Positions 1 through 6,754 of a stretch of DNA of 10,774 nucleotides are shown one piece after another. This DNA is from Sphingomonas bacterium (GTDB lineage: Bacteria > Pseudomonadota > Alphaproteobacteria > Sphingomonadales > Sphingomonadaceae). A program made the position numbers and the translations under genes. Location: positions 1-10,774 of the forward strand of contig JAJAZM010000100.1 in the NCBI GenBank assembly GCA_026785645.1. Direction: 5' to 3'. The notes beneath the pieces were generated by a model. It was not told the origin of the DNA and ran no database searches. It was given only the letters and a program-made list of their open reading frames with translations. Positions within the stretch are counted from its first letter, which is position 1; each line of letters starts with the position of its first letter.

Positions 1-537
1 AAAGCGGTGATGGCGGTGCCGCGCCCGGGACATAATAAACGCAACGATTATGTCGCGACCTCGGTGATGCTGCTCGATTGCGCAGCGCTCAAACATTGGG
101 ACATCGACCAGGATCTCGACGATCTTTTCGCCCAGCGATTCGACTATATCGACTGGATCGAATTGAAGCGCGAGGATCCGGCGACGATCGGTTTCCTCGA
201 GCCCGAGTGGAATGATTTCGACCGGCTTACGCCAAAGACCAAGATCCTCCACACCACCAAGCGCCGCACCCAACCGTGGAAGGCCGGCCTTCCGATCGAC
301 TACACCTTGCGTGAGCGCGGGCCGTTCGACTTCCTGCGGCGGTTCAAGCGCAAGACCTACGACACGCATCCCGATCCCAATCAGGAAGCATTGGTCTACT
401 CCTTGCTCGCCGACCTGGTCGATCGCGGTGACGTCACCAAGCCGCAGCTTGTCGCCGAAATGGCCGCCAACCACGTCCGCCACGACAGTCTCGACCTGGT
501 CGAACGCCATCGCGGCTGGAACGGCGCTCCTGGTTGA
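1..537 (+). CDS. Glycosyltransferase-like protein, C-terminal part (5' end outside the window)
   Basis: The frame is open from base 1 and ends at TGA 535-537, giving 178 residues of a longer protein. No credible start is seen: the GTG and ATG near base 7 fall inside what looks like domain sequence. Visible motifs, counted from the first residue, are SVMLLDCAAL (21-30), an EPEWNDFD stretch (68-74) and LHTTKRRTQPWKAGLP (83-98). An 'SVMLLD' strand, a conserved W-N and a final H...QPWK..LP segment recall the C-terminal half of GT8/glycogenin-like GT-A enzymes, where the late His contributes to metal or nucleotide binding. That family link is inferred from the motif pattern. The last 80 residues are a basic, then helical tail with no recognised domain. 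It converges on the minus-strand operon with only 12 bp between stops. A role in surface glycan assembly follows from the neighbours. The donor and acceptor cannot be told. Confidence 0.6.
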   Translation, partial: KAVMAVPRPGHNKRNDYVATSVMLLDCAALKHWDIDQDLDDLFAQRFDYIDWIELKREDPATIGFLEPEWNDFDRLTPKTKILHTTKRRTQPWKAGLPIDYTLRERGPFDFLRRFKRKTYDTHPDPNQEALVYSLLADLVDRGDVTKPQLVAEMAANHVRHDSLDLVERHRGWNGAPG

Positions 538-549
538 GGCTTGGCCGAC

Positions 550-1458
550 CTAGAAACTGCGCTCGACTTCGGCGAGCAATTCCACGTATCGCCCCTTGCG
601 CGCGCCCTTGGCCGACCAGATCAAGCTGTCGGCCGCGAAGCGATAGTCGCTCCACTTGAGCGGCAGGTTGGCGATGGACGGCCCGGCTCGGTGGCTCTCG
701 CACCAGCGCAACGCATAGTGAATCCCGATCTGGTCGACATGATAGTGCCCGCATTGGCGCAGCGCGAGGCCGATGCCGTCGGATAGCCGGGTGAAGAACT
801 CTTCGACGTTTCCGCGGTTGGCGGTGCCGAGGTAAATCGCCGAGGCGAGGACCTTGCGATACAAAGCGGCATTGTCGGGCTGGAGGATGAACCCCGCCTC
901 GACCAAATCCAATTCCGCGAACCCGGCGGCCAGATCGCTGGCAACGAGTCCGTCGGCGTCGATCATCAGGATCGGCGCGGCGATCTCGCGCCGCATGCGG
1001 CTCGCCACCGCGAACCGGCCGGCGGCGAAATAAAAGCTCATCGGACGTCCGAACGGGTCGCGTGCCGGCCCTTCGTGACTGACCGTAAGCCGCCCGCCGC
1101 ATCGCTCCACCATTGCATTCACTTTCGCAAGGCAGGCGGAGGAGGGGGTGTACAGGTGGAGATGGACGCGCGTGGATGGGCTGCGCGCCGCGCTCGACAG
1201 CGCGAGATGTTGCCCGAAGCGGTGGAAATAGCTCTCGTCGCATGCCGCGAACACTATTGCGCGGGGGTCGGCGGCATCCGGCCAGCCACCTTCAATGACG
1301 ATCTCGCGGTCGAGACCGAGCGACACAGGGGCGGCAAAGGCGCGCTCGATGGCGCGCTTGACGCGCTGCTGCTGCCACCACCACACGGCATTGTCGTGAC
1401 GCGCTCGCCAGATACGGGAAGGCAATATTCCCTTGAGGTTAGGCATCGTTGTCGACAT
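550..1458 (-). CDS. Putative glycosyltransferase-like protein, last gene of the flippase/ELM1 operon
   Basis: This is a soluble protein of 302 residues, with no signal peptide or membrane span. A strand-like IVFAACDESYF (68-78) opens a Rossmann-like core. The MIDADGLV segment (165-172) carries a D-A-D that resembles the DxD metal/nucleotide-sugar motif of GT-A glycosyltransferases. HVDQIGIHYAL (240-250) and the tail LIWSAKGARK (279-288) resemble the late D-Q and 'W..KG.rK' elements of such enzymes. The exact family is not recognised, so the function is an inference from these motifs and from the setting. ATG 1458 is chosen because a weak GGCGGA precedes it; it overlaps the 3' end of the ELM1 gene by about 20 bp. 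ATG 1446 would overlap by 8 bp and is also possible. The stop is TAG at 550-552. The overlap implies translational coupling and co-expression with the flippase. Confidence 0.55.
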   Translation of the reverse strand: MSTTMPNLKGILPSRIWRARHDNAVWWWQQQRVKRAIERAFAAPVSLGLDREIVIEGGWPDAADPRAIVFAACDESYFHRFGQHLALSSAARSPSTRVHLHLYTPSSACLAKVNAMVERCGGRLTVSHEGPARDPFGRPMSFYFAAGRFAVASRMRREIAAPILMIDADGLVASDLAAGFAELDLVEAGFILQPDNAALYRKVLASAIYLGTANRGNVEEFFTRLSDGIGLALRQCGHYHVDQIGIHYALRWCESHRAGPSIANLPLKWSDYRFAADSLIWSAKGARKGRYVELLAEVERSF

Positions 1459-2458
1459 CAATCATCATCCGCCGCACCGCGCTCGCCGCCATTTCGACCG
1501 AATCCCTTGCGATATTACCGGCGCATGGCTGGGCGACCGTCCCGACCAGGCCATCGCAGGTCAACTGTTCCCACATGCGGCGCAGGTCGCGGCGGCCATA
1601 ACCCCAGCCATGGCCAAGCGCGTTGCTGCCGCCGAGCACCTTTTCTCCGGCCCGCGACATTTTAATTGGTACCATTCCGATCGGCTTGCCGGTCTGGATC
1701 GCCTCTGACAGCATCGACACGCTATCGCCGGTAACGAAAATTTCGTCGGCGTCGGCCATCAGCAGCGGAAAGCGGGGCATGCCGCCTTCGACCAGCCGGT
1801 GGTGGGTGCCAGCGAGCGCATCGGCGACCGCGCCTATCACCTCGGCAGGGGTGCGGCGGCTGCCGACCGCGATCAGCGTCCCACCCTTGCATTCGGCGCG
1901 CGCGATCGCCTGCCTGAGTGCCTCGCCAAAGCCATGTTCTTCGAACTCCCAATATTTCGTTGGACCACCGATTGCGAACAGCAGGTGCGGTCGTGGCAGC
2001 GTGGCTAGCCAGGCGCGTTCCGCCTCGGTCGGTACACCGGGATCCTGCAAGCGGCTCATTGCCATCGGCAACATCAACACGTTTGACCGTGGCGGCACCG
2101 GATATTGGCTGGTGGAGATGACCAGGTCGAACAATTCTGGCTCGACCCGCGGATGGCCGACCAGAACAAGCTTGGTGCGACCTTTGTTCTGGTCGCGGAT
2201 CCAGCGCGCTACCGGGGTGCTGCGCCGGCCGATCGCCAGCAACAGGTCGGGCCACGGCGGCGACAATTGCGAGCGTGATGCCCGCGTCAGGCTGACGGTG
2301 GTCGAGCCGAGGTTGCGCGGCGGGATCGAGCGCAACAGATTGTAGCGCATCGAGCGCGTCTCGAACGGCCAGCCGAGCGCTTCGGCCAGCGCCAGCAACT
2401 GGTTGTTGTCGCCGGTCTTGTCGCCGATCAGCGCCCATGTCCGCGGGAACGGGTTCAT
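1439..2458 (-). CDS. ELM1/GtrOC1-family putative glycosyltransferase (mitochondrial fission ELM1-like)
   Basis: The 339-residue protein has the signature of the Mito_fiss_Elm1 family (formerly DUF1022). The N-terminal WALIGDKTGDNNQ (8-20) is followed by GHPRVEPELFDLVI (101-114), GGPTKYW (164-170), a GGTLIAVGSRRTP strand-turn (192-204) and ADEIFVTGDSVSMLSEA (237-253). The last segment has the look of a GT-B donor-binding site with a conserved acidic residue (E253). Plant ELM1 acts in mitochondrial fission, whereas bacterial homologues are regarded as GT-B-like glycosyltransferases of surface glycan clusters, mostly without a tested reaction. The start at 2458 is well supported: a strong GGAGGA (2463-2468) lies 4 nt upstream, inside the flippase gene, and the start overlaps the flippase stop as ATGA. 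The length is normal and no key segment is missing. Placement directly after a Wzx-like flippase suggests action on a lipid-linked or outer-membrane glycan. Confidence 0.88.
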   Translation of the reverse strand: MNPFPRTWALIGDKTGDNNQLLALAEALGWPFETRSMRYNLLRSIPPRNLGSTTVSLTRASRSQLSPPWPDLLLAIGRRSTPVARWIRDQNKGRTKLVLVGHPRVEPELFDLVISTSQYPVPPRSNVLMLPMAMSRLQDPGVPTEAERAWLATLPRPHLLFAIGGPTKYWEFEEHGFGEALRQAIARAECKGGTLIAVGSRRTPAEVIGAVADALAGTHHRLVEGGMPRFPLLMADADEIFVTGDSVSMLSEAIQTGKPIGMVPIKMSRAGEKVLGGSNALGHGWGYGRRDLRRMWEQLTCDGLVGTVAQPCAGNIARDSVEMAASAVRRMMIDVDNDA

Positions 2459-3765
2459 CCGCTCCTCCGCAGACGCTTATGTTCGCCCGCCAGCGCAAGC
2501 GCCATAACCGCGACCATCGCCGCGCGGCCGATCAGAAAACCGAGCCCGGCGCCGATCAGGCCGAAATGGTCAACCAGCGGGAAGATCGAGCCGAGATAGG
2601 CGATCACCCCGACGAGGCCGCCGAGCAGCGGCACATTGGTGCGCCCGACCGAATGGAGCATCGCGGGAAGCGGGAAGCTGAGCATCGCGATCAACGGCGC
2701 GCCGAGCAGCACCACCAGCACGCCATAGGCGCCGACGAACTCGGGCCCGAACAGGTGGAGGAGAACGAATTTGCCGATCAGCGCGATCCCGACCATCATC
2801 GGCAGCCCCATGGCGGTGCCGAGCAGGGTGGCGCGAACCATCAGGTTCCACGCCGTCTTGCTCGCCGGATCGAGCCGCATCACCTCGGGGTAAAACGCCT
2901 TGTTGAGGAAGTCCGACGGGCGCTGCGCGGCGTCGGCGAGCGACGAGGCGACGCGGTAGAGGCCCGCCGCCGCCGGGCTAACCAGGCCGCCCACCAGCAG
3001 ACGTGCGAGCGGGCCCCAGGCGGTGGACAGCGAGGCGGTCAAATTGGTGCTGGCTGCGAACTGCCATCCCCCATCGAGCCCGGCGGCGCTAAGCGACGGC
3101 CACAGGCTTCCACGCAAGTCGCGTCGCCTGAGTTCGGCCCACGCCATCCCCCATTGGACGAGGTCGCCGATCAGGTCGGTGACGAACCAGATCAGTAGGA
3201 ACACTACAAAGCCGGCTTCATACCACCACGCGAAAAAGGTCAGTAGCGCGCGCAGATTCGGGGTAATCGTGCCCTGCCACGACACCAGGTCGAAGCGGTC
3301 GAGTGCACGTAGCACCCCGCTCGCCGCCGCCGACCCAAGCGTCGGCAGCAACAGGCAGTAGAGAATCGCATTGTCGAGCAGATGGTCGGGGATTCCGAAC
3401 CAGGGCGCGACCAAAGGCAGCAGCGCCATCGCGCCGATCATGGTGATAACGCCGCTGGTCAAGTCGAGCCCTACCGCGAACCGCGCTGCGCGGCGGAAGG
3501 TGTCGACGTCGCCACGCTCGAGTGCGGGCGAGCCATAGCGAACCACCATCTGCCAGCTGTTAAACTTGGTCAGCCCGCTCGCCGCCTGAATATAGCTGTG
3601 GATCAGGATCAGCAGCCCAAACGCCGTCACCCCGAGTCCGCGCGCAGCGAAGGCCAGCGTCGCCATCGCCCCCACCGCCGCGACCGCGCGGGACGCGGCG
3701 AGATAGCCGGAATTCTTGAGCAATGAGCGGAAATGTTGGTCTTTGAACCAGTGTTTCATCGACAT
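2455..3765 (-). CDS. Wzx-like polysaccharide/oligosaccharide flippase (MOP superfamily membrane protein)
   Basis: This 436-residue protein is hydrophobic throughout, with about 12 predicted membrane segments. The N-terminal pattern is typical of O-antigen/teichoic acid flippases: a short basic start (KHWFKDQHFRSLLKNSG), then YLAASRAVAAVGAMATL, then the ARGLGVTAFGLLILIHSYIQ block. Such proteins translocate undecaprenyl-linked sugar units, or related lipid-linked glycans, across the inner membrane to the periplasm. The substrate cannot be read from sequence. A second ATG lies six bases downstream at 3759; neither start has a strong ribosome site, so the first is kept. The gene is the head of a three-gene minus-strand operon. 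Its TGA overlaps the ELM1 start by 4 bp, and its 3' end carries that gene's ribosome-binding site. It is divergent from the dioxygenase gene across 127 bp. Confidence 0.85.
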   Translation of the reverse strand: MSMKHWFKDQHFRSLLKNSGYLAASRAVAAVGAMATLAFAARGLGVTAFGLLILIHSYIQAASGLTKFNSWQMVVRYGSPALERGDVDTFRRAARFAVGLDLTSGVITMIGAMALLPLVAPWFGIPDHLLDNAILYCLLLPTLGSAAASGVLRALDRFDLVSWQGTITPNLRALLTFFAWWYEAGFVVFLLIWFVTDLIGDLVQWGMAWAELRRRDLRGSLWPSLSAAGLDGGWQFAASTNLTASLSTAWGPLARLLVGGLVSPAAAGLYRVASSLADAAQRPSDFLNKAFYPEVMRLDPASKTAWNLMVRATLLGTAMGLPMMVGIALIGKFVLLHLFGPEFVGAYGVLVVLLGAPLIAMLSFPLPAMLHSVGRTNVPLLGGLVGVIAYLGSIFPLVDHFGLIGAGLGFLIGRAAMVAVMALALAGEHKRLRRSG

Positions 3766-3892
3766 CCGGATTCGGTCAACTTTCGGGGAATTTGACGTGA
3801 CTTATGGCACAAGCTGCGCGCGATTCCATGGCAATCTTCCGATCATCAGCAGCGCCCGATTTGCAGCCGCACCAATCATCCCCTAGATACGA
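3766..3892. promoter_or_regulatory. Divergent intergenic region, presumed promoters of flippase operon and dioxygenase
   Basis: The 127 bp between the divergently transcribed flippase and dioxygenase genes must hold both promoters unless distant ones are used. The stretch is more AT-rich than its surroundings. A CATAAG element on the minus strand (3801-3806) is a fair -10 for the flippase operon, but no good -35 stands at the right distance. On the + strand the best pair is poor (TTGCAG 3861, TAGATA 3884). No operator-like palindrome was found. Confidence 0.35.
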
Positions 3893-4525
3893 ATGATGCT
3901 TGATCTGGATCAAATCCGAGTGGCTCCCGTGCGACAGGCGCCATTTCCTTATTTCGTCGTTAACAACGCGATTGCGGCGGCAAATGCCACGCGAGTCGCG
4001 AATGCTTTTCCGCTGGTGAGCCGACCGGGCGCGGTCGATGTCGAGCAAACCGAGTTCGGGACGCCGTTCGGCGCGTTGCTCGATGAGTTGCGCAGTGAGC
4101 GATTCCGCAAACTCGTCGGCGAGAAGCTGGACGTCGATCTCGGCGAACTCGACACCGTGATCAACGTTCGCGCCCGGACCCGGCTGACCGATGGCAATAT
4201 CCATACCGACACGCCGTCGAAGCTGGTCACCGTCTTGCTATATTTCAACGAGCCCGGCCAGGCCGAGGAGACCGGCTTGAGGATCCTCAATAACGGCAAG
4301 GATATCGACGATTATGTCGAGGAAATCTCGCCCGCGCTGGGGACGATGGTCGCGTTCAAGGTCACACCCAATTGCTGGCACGGCCACAAGCCGTTCGTTG
4401 GCGAGCGCCATTCGCTGCAGTTGAATTATCTGAGCGGGGTCAAGACGATCGGCAAGCACCAGCTGACGCATCGCTTGATTGGCCGGATGAAACGCAAGCT
4501 GGCGCACCTTGTGGGGCGCGCCTGA
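3893..4525 (+). CDS. 2-oxoglutarate/Fe(II)-dependent dioxygenase, prolyl-4-hydroxylase-like
   Basis: The 210-residue protein carries the iron and cosubstrate residues of the double-stranded beta-helix dioxygenases. HTD (104-106) supplies the first His and the Asp, WHGH (162-165) the distal His, most likely H163, and R172 in GERHSLQLNY sits where the 2-oxoglutarate carboxylate is bound. The strands between (LVTVLLYFNEP, LGTMVAFKVTP) match the 2OG-FeII_Oxy_3 fold. Such enzymes hydroxylate protein side chains, sugars, lipids or small molecules with O2 and 2-oxoglutarate. The substrate here is unknown. Position beside the glycan genes suggests, but does not show, modification of a surface polymer or a sugar precursor. 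Two ATG codons in a row (3893 and 3896) begin the frame and neither has a clear ribosome site. The gene ends 22 bp from the convergent EF-G-like gene. The basic C-terminal tail (about 186-210) lies outside the catalytic core. Confidence 0.87.
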   Translation: MMLDLDQIRVAPVRQAPFPYFVVNNAIAAANATRVANAFPLVSRPGAVDVEQTEFGTPFGALLDELRSERFRKLVGEKLDVDLGELDTVINVRARTRLTDGNIHTDTPSKLVTVLLYFNEPGQAEETGLRILNNGKDIDDYVEEISPALGTMVAFKVTPNCWHGHKPFVGERHSLQLNYLSGVKTIGKHQLTHRLIGRMKRKLAHLVGRA

Positions 4526-4553
4526 GGGCCAGGATGCATTCCGTCCTTCAGGC
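4520..4553. terminator. Candidate bidirectional terminator hairpin containing both convergent stop codons
   Basis: An imperfect palindrome is centred on TGCA at 4535-4538. The outer arms GCCTGAGGG (4520-4528) and CCTTCAGGC (4545-4553) form a 9-bp stem with one G-U pair, and further pairs close the interior. The TGA of the dioxygenase lies in one arm and the TGA of the EF-G-like gene, on the other strand, lies in the other arm. There is no clear U-run on either side, so intrinsic termination is not certain. The symmetric placement fits a shared two-way terminator between convergent genes. Confidence 0.45.
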
Positions 4554-6614
4554 TGGTTCGGCGACCCGCCCCTGGACCACTTTCTCGGCCAATGTCCCGT
4601 TCAATTCGGCGAGATGGTCATAGTCGGCTTCGTACGTCGCAAGCCCGTGGCTTAGCGAACGCAATTCAGCCTCGAGCCCGGCGAGCTCGCTTTCGGGCAG
4701 CAGCGCCTCGACCCGGTCCCACCCGGGCCAGCCATCGCGCGGACCCATTCCGAGCATCTGGCCGCGGCGCGAGGCGATTGTCGAGCTGACCTTGGAAGTC
4801 GCGCTCGACGGCGACACGACCACCAGCCGCTGGACCGGTTCGAGCAGGTGCGGTGCGGCGGCGGCGAGCGCGTCATGCATCGCAATCCGCCCTGCGGTGC
4901 GAAACGCGAGCTCGGACGAATCGACGCTGTGAAAGCTGCCGTCGACCAATGTCACCGCGACATCGTCGACCGGAAAACCGAGCGGTCCCTTGACACAAGC
5001 GTCCTTCACGCCGGCTTCGACCGCAGGGATATATTGGCGCGGGATCGACCCGCCGTGGATTTTATCCTCGAAGCGGAAGCCCTCGCCGCGGGCAAGCGGG
5101 CGGATTTCGATGATCACGTCGCCGAACTGGCCGTGCCCGCCCGATTGTTTCTTGTGGCGGCCGTGCTGGCGCACCGGGCGCCGGATCGATTCGCGATAGC
5201 CGATCGAGCAGGGCTTGCTCGTCACCTCGACCCCGTAGCGACGTTTCAGTCGCGCCACGACCAGCCCGAGATGCTCGTCATTGACCCCGCGCAGGCGAAG
5301 CTCGTGGCTGGCGTCGTCATGCTCGATGGTCAGCGCGCTATCTTCTTCGGCCAATCGCGCCAGCGCACTGGCCAGCCGGACGTCATCCTTGCGGTCGGCC
5401 GGGGCAATCGCGACGGTGGCGTTGCGCGCCGGCTGGGCAAGCTCGACCCCGGGCGGGATGGTGCCGCCCGACAACCATTGTCCGACGCCGATCTCATCGG
5501 CCTTGGCGACCGCGACGATATCGCCTGCCAAAGCGGTCGCGGTCTTGGCGGTCTTTTCGCCCTGGATGCTGAATAAAGCACCGAGCCGGGTCGCGACGCC
5601 GTCGCCGGTCTTGAGCTCTGAGCCCTCGGCGATGCTCCCGCCGAGCACACGTGCCAGCGCCAGCCGCCCGATCGCCCCGCCATGGTTGATCTTGAACGCG
5701 AACAACGCCGGGTCGGTCACCGACAGCCGCTTGGCGGTGGTTTCAGGCCGGGGGGCTTCGTGCCGCAGCGCTTTGAGCAAGCGGCGCACTCCCCAGCTGC
5801 TGCTGGCCGACCCGAACAGCACCGACACGCCCAGATTCTCGCCGGTTTCGCGGGCGAGATCGGCGAAGATGGTCGCTTGCTCGGGGACCTGGTCCATCAA
5901 CAATTGCTCGAGCAACGCATCGTCATGATCGGCCAGCCGCTCGAGCAGCTGGGTGCGCGCTTCGGCTTCGCGGGTCGCGAGGTCGGACGGCATGTCGATC
6001 CGCTCGGACGAGGAGCCGGGGCGATAATGGAACGCCCGTTCGAGTGCCAGATCGACGAAACCGGTGACCTTCTCGCCGCCCGCTTCCTTGGCCCGGATAG
6101 GCAATTGCCGCGCGATCAGCGGCGAAACGCTCATCGGCTGGAGCGCGCTCAGCAAATCGCGGATCCGGCCACGCGCCTGATCGACCCGGTTAACGAAGAT
6201 CATGTGCGGGATGCCGAGCTCGTCGAGCATCCGCAATGACGGGGCGGCGAGGGCGGCGCGGGCGGGATCGGGATCGACCACCACGATCGCCATGTCGGCG
6301 ATGGCGATGGCGCTTGCGCCGTCGGGTGCGAAGCCGACCGATCCGGGCGCGTCGATGATCGCGAACCGGTCCCCCAAGTAATCGAAGTGCATCAGATTGA
6401 GTTCGGTCGATCCGCCGCGTGCCCGCGCTTCGGGTGAGCTGTCGCCGACGCTCGATCCGCTCGCGGTCGACCCCTGCCGGTCGATAGTCCCGCTGGCGAA
6501 CAGCATCGCTTCGGCAAGGCTGGTCTTGCCCGCGCCGGCCGGTCCGACCAGCGCGACTGCCCTGGTGCCGGTGGCGGCCCCTTTGCCAGCGTTTGATCCA
6601 ATGCTGTTGGGCAT
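4548..6614 (-). CDS. Elongation factor G-like translational GTPase (EF-G paralogue)
   Basis: The 688-residue protein has the full EF-G layout: a GTPase domain (about 17-290) with P-loop GPAGAGKT (24-31), switch II DAPGSVGF (88-95), NRVD (142-145) and GSA (268-270); domain II (about 303-395); domain III (about 398-468); domain IV starting at YRESI (473) with KQSGGHGQFG (489-498) and tip SFHSVDSSE (560-568); and domain V to about 680. Canonical EF-G has DTPGHVDF in switch II. Here the catalytic His is Ser and the next Asp is Gly, while NKxD reads NRVD. This places it in the EF-G-like subfamily rather than as the housekeeping fusA, whose usual rpsL-rpsG-tuf neighbours are absent. A ribosome-related role is likely, but the activity is unknown. 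An upstream in-frame ATG at 6749 is rejected: ATG 6614 has GAGGGAG 6 nt before it and leads straight into the GTPase domain. Confidence 0.9.
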   Translation of the reverse strand: MPNSIGSNAGKGAATGTRAVALVGPAGAGKTSLAEAMLFASGTIDRQGSTASGSSVGDSSPEARARGGSTELNLMHFDYLGDRFAIIDAPGSVGFAPDGASAIAIADMAIVVVDPDPARAALAAPSLRMLDELGIPHMIFVNRVDQARGRIRDLLSALQPMSVSPLIARQLPIRAKEAGGEKVTGFVDLALERAFHYRPGSSSERIDMPSDLATREAEARTQLLERLADHDDALLEQLLMDQVPEQATIFADLARETGENLGVSVLFGSASSSWGVRRLLKALRHEAPRPETTAKRLSVTDPALFAFKINHGGAIGRLALARVLGGSIAEGSELKTGDGVATRLGALFSIQGEKTAKTATALAGDIVAVAKADEIGVGQWLSGGTIPPGVELAQPARNATVAIAPADRKDDVRLASALARLAEEDSALTIEHDDASHELRLRGVNDEHLGLVVARLKRRYGVEVTSKPCSIGYRESIRRPVRQHGRHKKQSGGHGQFGDVIIEIRPLARGEGFRFEDKIHGGSIPRQYIPAVEAGVKDACVKGPLGFPVDDVAVTLVDGSFHSVDSSELAFRTAGRIAMHDALAAAAPHLLEPVQRLVVVSPSSATSKVSSTIASRRGQMLGMGPRDGWPGWDRVEALLPESELAGLEAELRSLSHGLATYEADYDHLAELNGTLAEKVVQGRVAEPA

Positions 6615-6655
6615 GCGACTCTCCCTCGTCCGTGGTTGGCGGGCGCGAGTCGCGA

Positions 6656-6675
6656 AAAGCGCGGCTGCGCGCTTT
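6656..6675. other. Perfect 8-bp inverted repeat with 4-base loop in the EF-G-like/yihY divergent region
   Basis: AAAGCGCG (6656-6663) and CGCGCTTT (6668-6675) are exact reverse complements around the loop GCTG. On the minus strand the stem is followed by TTTT, so in the EF-G-like leader, 41 nt before the ATG, it looks like a small intrinsic terminator or attenuator. On the other strand only TTT follows. It could equally be an operator for a dimeric repressor between the two divergent genes. Its mechanism is inference; the symmetry is read directly. Confidence 0.45.
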
Positions 6676-6721
6676 GATGGGGCAGCGTCGAACTTGCTCG
6701 GCCGAAATGCAAGGGGACAAC

Positions 6722-6746
6722 GGAACGAGTGCGCCGCATCGCGGTT
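6722..6746 (+). promoter_or_regulatory. Possible EcfG-type (general stress response) promoter for yihY
   Basis: GGAAC (6722-6726) is followed after 16 bases by GGTT (6743-6746). The alphaproteobacterial EcfG sigma factor reads GGAAC-N16/17-CGTT, so this differs at one base. Transcription would begin near 6753, almost at the ATG chosen for yihY (6755). That would imply a near-leaderless message or use of the next in-frame ATG at 6815. In GC-rich DNA such a match can occur by chance. Confidence 0.3.
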
Positions 6747-6754
6747 CACGCCCG

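Noticed and set aside
532..550. Possible terminator hairpin between the two convergent glycosyltransferase genes
   Set aside because: Pairs GGT/ACC and GGC/GCC exist but are broken by bulges, and there is no U-run.
434..1243. Minus-strand open frame (269 codons) in another frame over the glycosyltransferase-like gene
   Set aside because: Arginine- and proline-rich without motifs, and it runs through the end of the + strand glycosyltransferase; a product of GC bias.
1623..2345. + strand open frame opposite the ELM1 gene
   Set aside because: The minus frame matches a known family over its whole length and has a strong ribosome site; this one has neither.
2437..3198. Long + strand open frame (253 codons) opposite the flippase gene
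   Set aside because: It is rich in R, H, Q, D and E with no domain, as expected for the antisense of a GC-rich membrane-protein gene; the minus frame has clear flippase features.
3861..3889. TTGCAG-N17-TAGATA as a promoter giving a leaderless dioxygenase message
   Set aside because: Both hexamers match the consensus at only three of six bases, which is not better than chance.
3776..4204. Minus-strand open frame overlapping the dioxygenase
   Set aside because: It is the reverse complement of a gene with intact catalytic residues, and its sequence shows no domain.
4848..5576. + strand open frame inside the EF-G-like gene
   Set aside because: Antisense of a well-supported gene, with no recognisable protein features.
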